6,879 nucleotides of DNA from Kangiella sp. (GTDB taxonomy: Bacteria > Pseudomonadota > Gammaproteobacteria > Enterobacterales > Kangiellaceae). This document shows, in pieces, positions 5,837 through 6,879 of this stretch (the first letter of the stretch is position 1; each line of letters begins with the position of its first letter). The stretch lies in NCBI GenBank assembly GCA_026195755.1, contig JAPHRL010000147.1:1-6879 (forward strand). Reading direction: 5' to 3'. Below the pieces are notes generated by a model. It worked only from the letters and a program-made list of their open reading frames with translations. It had not been told where the DNA came from and searched no databases. The position numbers were made by a program, and so were the translations under genes.

Positions 5837-6646
5837 ATGGCGACCTATGCAATCGGCGATATTCAGGGCTGTTATGATGAGTTTCGCCTTCTTCTAAAAA
5901 AAATTCAGTTTAATCCATCACACGATACTCTGTGGCTTGCCGGCGATCTGGTCAACCGTGGCCCAAAGTCGCTGCAAGTTTTGCAATTTGCTTATGAGCA
6001 TCAGGATGCCTGCCAGCTGGTGCTGGGAAATCACGATTTGAGTATGTTGGCCAGCTATTACACTAAAGCCAAGCTACCCAAGAAGAGCGAGCTCAATGCC
6101 ATTTTTGCCGCCGACAATATCAAAAAACTTATGAAATGGTTGCGCAAACAACCGATGGCAATTTACGACAAGAACCTTAACGTACTGATGACCCATGCCG
6201 GCGTACCACCGCAATGGGATCTGAAGACCACACTAGCCTGCGCCTACGAGCTCGAAGACGTGTTAAGCAAAAAAGAAACTGCCAAGGATTTTTTCAAGCA
6301 TATGTACGGCAACAAACCTGCGCTATGGAATCCGAAACTGGATGGCATAGAACGTTTGCGTTACATCACCAATGCCTTCACTCGGATGCGCTTTGTGCAT
6401 CACGATGGAACGCTGGACTTTAAGAGTAAATCCTCTCCGGGCAAACAGGCCAAAGGCCTCTTCCCCTGGTATGAACTGACCGATATTGGCCATCAGACCC
6501 GCGTCGTCTTTGGTCACTGGGCTGCTTTAAACGGTAAATGCCCAACTCCCAACCTACACGCCCTCGACACCGGATGCGTCTGGGGTAACAAACTGACCGC
6601 CCTGCGCCTCGAAGACGAAAAGCGCTTCCGAGTCAAAGCCCTGTAA
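5837..6646 (+). CDS. apaH: Symmetrical bis(5'-nucleosyl)-tetraphosphatase ApaH
   Basis: ApaH hydrolyses diadenosine tetraphosphate (Ap4A) symmetrically to two ADP and also removes Np4 caps from bacterial RNA; it keeps alarmone levels low in the cytoplasm. The 269-residue protein carries the metallophosphatase motifs in order: GDIQG (7-11), GDLVNRGP (36-43), GNHD (64-67), THAG (119-122) and FGHW near residue 228. The first motif has Gln10 where E. coli has His; I recall Gln as common in ApaH of other gammaproteobacteria, so activity is expected. ITNAFTRMRF in the middle and LDTGCVWG near the end are further family marks. Length is slightly below the E. coli 280 because the C-terminal tail is shorter. 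It begins five bases after the apaG stop and has only a weak ribosome site, which suggests coupled translation. It is followed by a cluster of REP-like palindromes rather than by an obvious terminator. Confidence 0.96.
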   Translation: MATYAIGDIQGCYDEFRLLLKKIQFNPSHDTLWLAGDLVNRGPKSLQVLQFAYEHQDACQLVLGNHDLSMLASYYTKAKLPKKSELNAIFAADNIKKLMKWLRKQPMAIYDKNLNVLMTHAGVPPQWDLKTTLACAYELEDVLSKKETAKDFFKHMYGNKPALWNPKLDGIERLRYITNAFTRMRFVHHDGTLDFKSKSSPGKQAKGLFPWYELTDIGHQTRVVFGHWAALNGKCPTPNLHALDTGCVWGNKLTALRLEDEKRFRVKAL

Positions 6647-6662
6647 TCCTTTTTAAATTCGG

Positions 6663-6689
6663 GTAGGGGCGGTACCTATGTGTCCGCCC
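6663..6689 (+). repeat. Diverged REP-like palindrome, copy D
   Basis: GTAG (6663-6666) is followed by GGGCGG (6667-6672), an 11-base loop and CCGCCC (6684-6689). It resembles the RAYT-linked REPs in foot and stem outline but has a shorter stem and a different loop. Its 3' flank (6685-6701) is repeated with one mismatch beside copy F. It lies 16 bases past the apaH stop and may act as an mRNA 3'-end structure. Confidence 0.65.
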
Positions 6690-6718
6690 TCTGAATCTGT
6701 ATGGACAACTCATGAGTA

Positions 6719-6752
6719 CCCAGTGGGGCAGACCCTTGTCCCTACTACTGGG
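6719..6752 (-). repeat. Diverged REP-like palindrome, copy E, with outer inverted repeat
   Basis: On the - strand GTAG (6745-6742) begins a degenerate hairpin in which GGGACA pairs with TGCCC if one A is bulged. An outer perfect inverted repeat, CCCAGT (6719-6724) and ACTGGG (6747-6752), encloses it. It is opposite in orientation to copy D, giving a tail-to-tail pair like those of BIME elements. Confidence 0.5.
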
Positions 6753-6814
6753 ATGAAAGTTTCAACTATAGCGCAGGTTGAGCCATGCCCCCGCCATGTC
6801 TGCATCATTATCGA

Positions 6815-6848
6815 CTAGGGCGACCTGCGGTCGCCCTCGGAATCTGTA
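6815..6848 (+). repeat. Diverged REP-like palindrome, copy F, and shared flank
   Basis: GGGCGACC (6818-6825) and GGTCGCCC (6829-6836) form a perfect 8-bp stem around TGC. The foot is CTAG rather than GTAG. The arm end and 3' flank (6832-6848) match those of copy D (6685-6701) at 16 of 17 bases, showing common descent. No gene is visible between 6647 and the window end. Confidence 0.6.
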
Positions 6849-6879
6849 GATACAAACCAGCACTATCGCCAATCCCCGT

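Noticed and set aside
5843..5876. Loss of a catalytic His in ApaH (GDIQG instead of GDVHG)
   Set aside because: As far as I recall, Gln is frequent at this position in ApaH of other gammaproteobacteria, and all other metal-binding motifs are present.

Overview
The window looks like chromosomal DNA of a gammaproteobacterium of moderate GC. The evidence is the set of housekeeping genes that closely resemble their enterobacterial counterparts (rph, slyD, apaG, apaH, a YdfG-type dehydrogenase), Shine-Dalgarno sites of the GGAGG/AAGGA type, and a REP/RAYT element carrying a GTAG foot. The DUF4382-type lipoprotein and the uncharacterised membrane protein suggest a free-living, possibly marine lineage, but the genus cannot be fixed from sequence reading alone.

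Left part (1-2155): an uncharacterised multi-span membrane protein on + (78-947) converges on a secreted DUF4382-type lipoprotein on - (1005-1877). The two share one bidirectional intrinsic terminator (945-974). A 278-bp intergenic region separates the lipoprotein gene from the divergent rph. It holds a CRP-like site, a 17-bp dyad and the -10 element of rph.

Middle (2156-5234): rph (RNase PH, +) is followed by four genes on the - strand. Read in their direction, these are a YdfG-type short-chain dehydrogenase, a MAPEG membrane protein, SlyD (overlapping the MAPEG stop by 4 bp) and a REP-associated tyrosine transposase (RAYT). The first three form a tight operon. The RAYT gene sits between rph and slyD with an identical 28-bp REP palindrome just beyond each end. 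A third identical copy, inverted, lies inside its coding sequence and is read in frame as protein. This REP-RAYT-REP unit (2891-3478) is the most unusual object in the window.

Right part (5235-6879): apaG and apaH (+) form a two-gene operon, divergent from the dehydrogenase and lacking the rsmA/ksgA gene that often precedes them. ApaH breaks down Ap4A and related nucleotides; ApaG is its usual small partner gene. The last 230 bases hold no gene but contain three diverged GTAG-type palindromes in alternating orientation, a BIME-like cluster that resembles the RAYT-linked REPs and may descend from the same family.

No tRNA, rRNA, CRISPR array or defence system was seen. Apart from the REP/RAYT features this is ordinary core-genome sequence.
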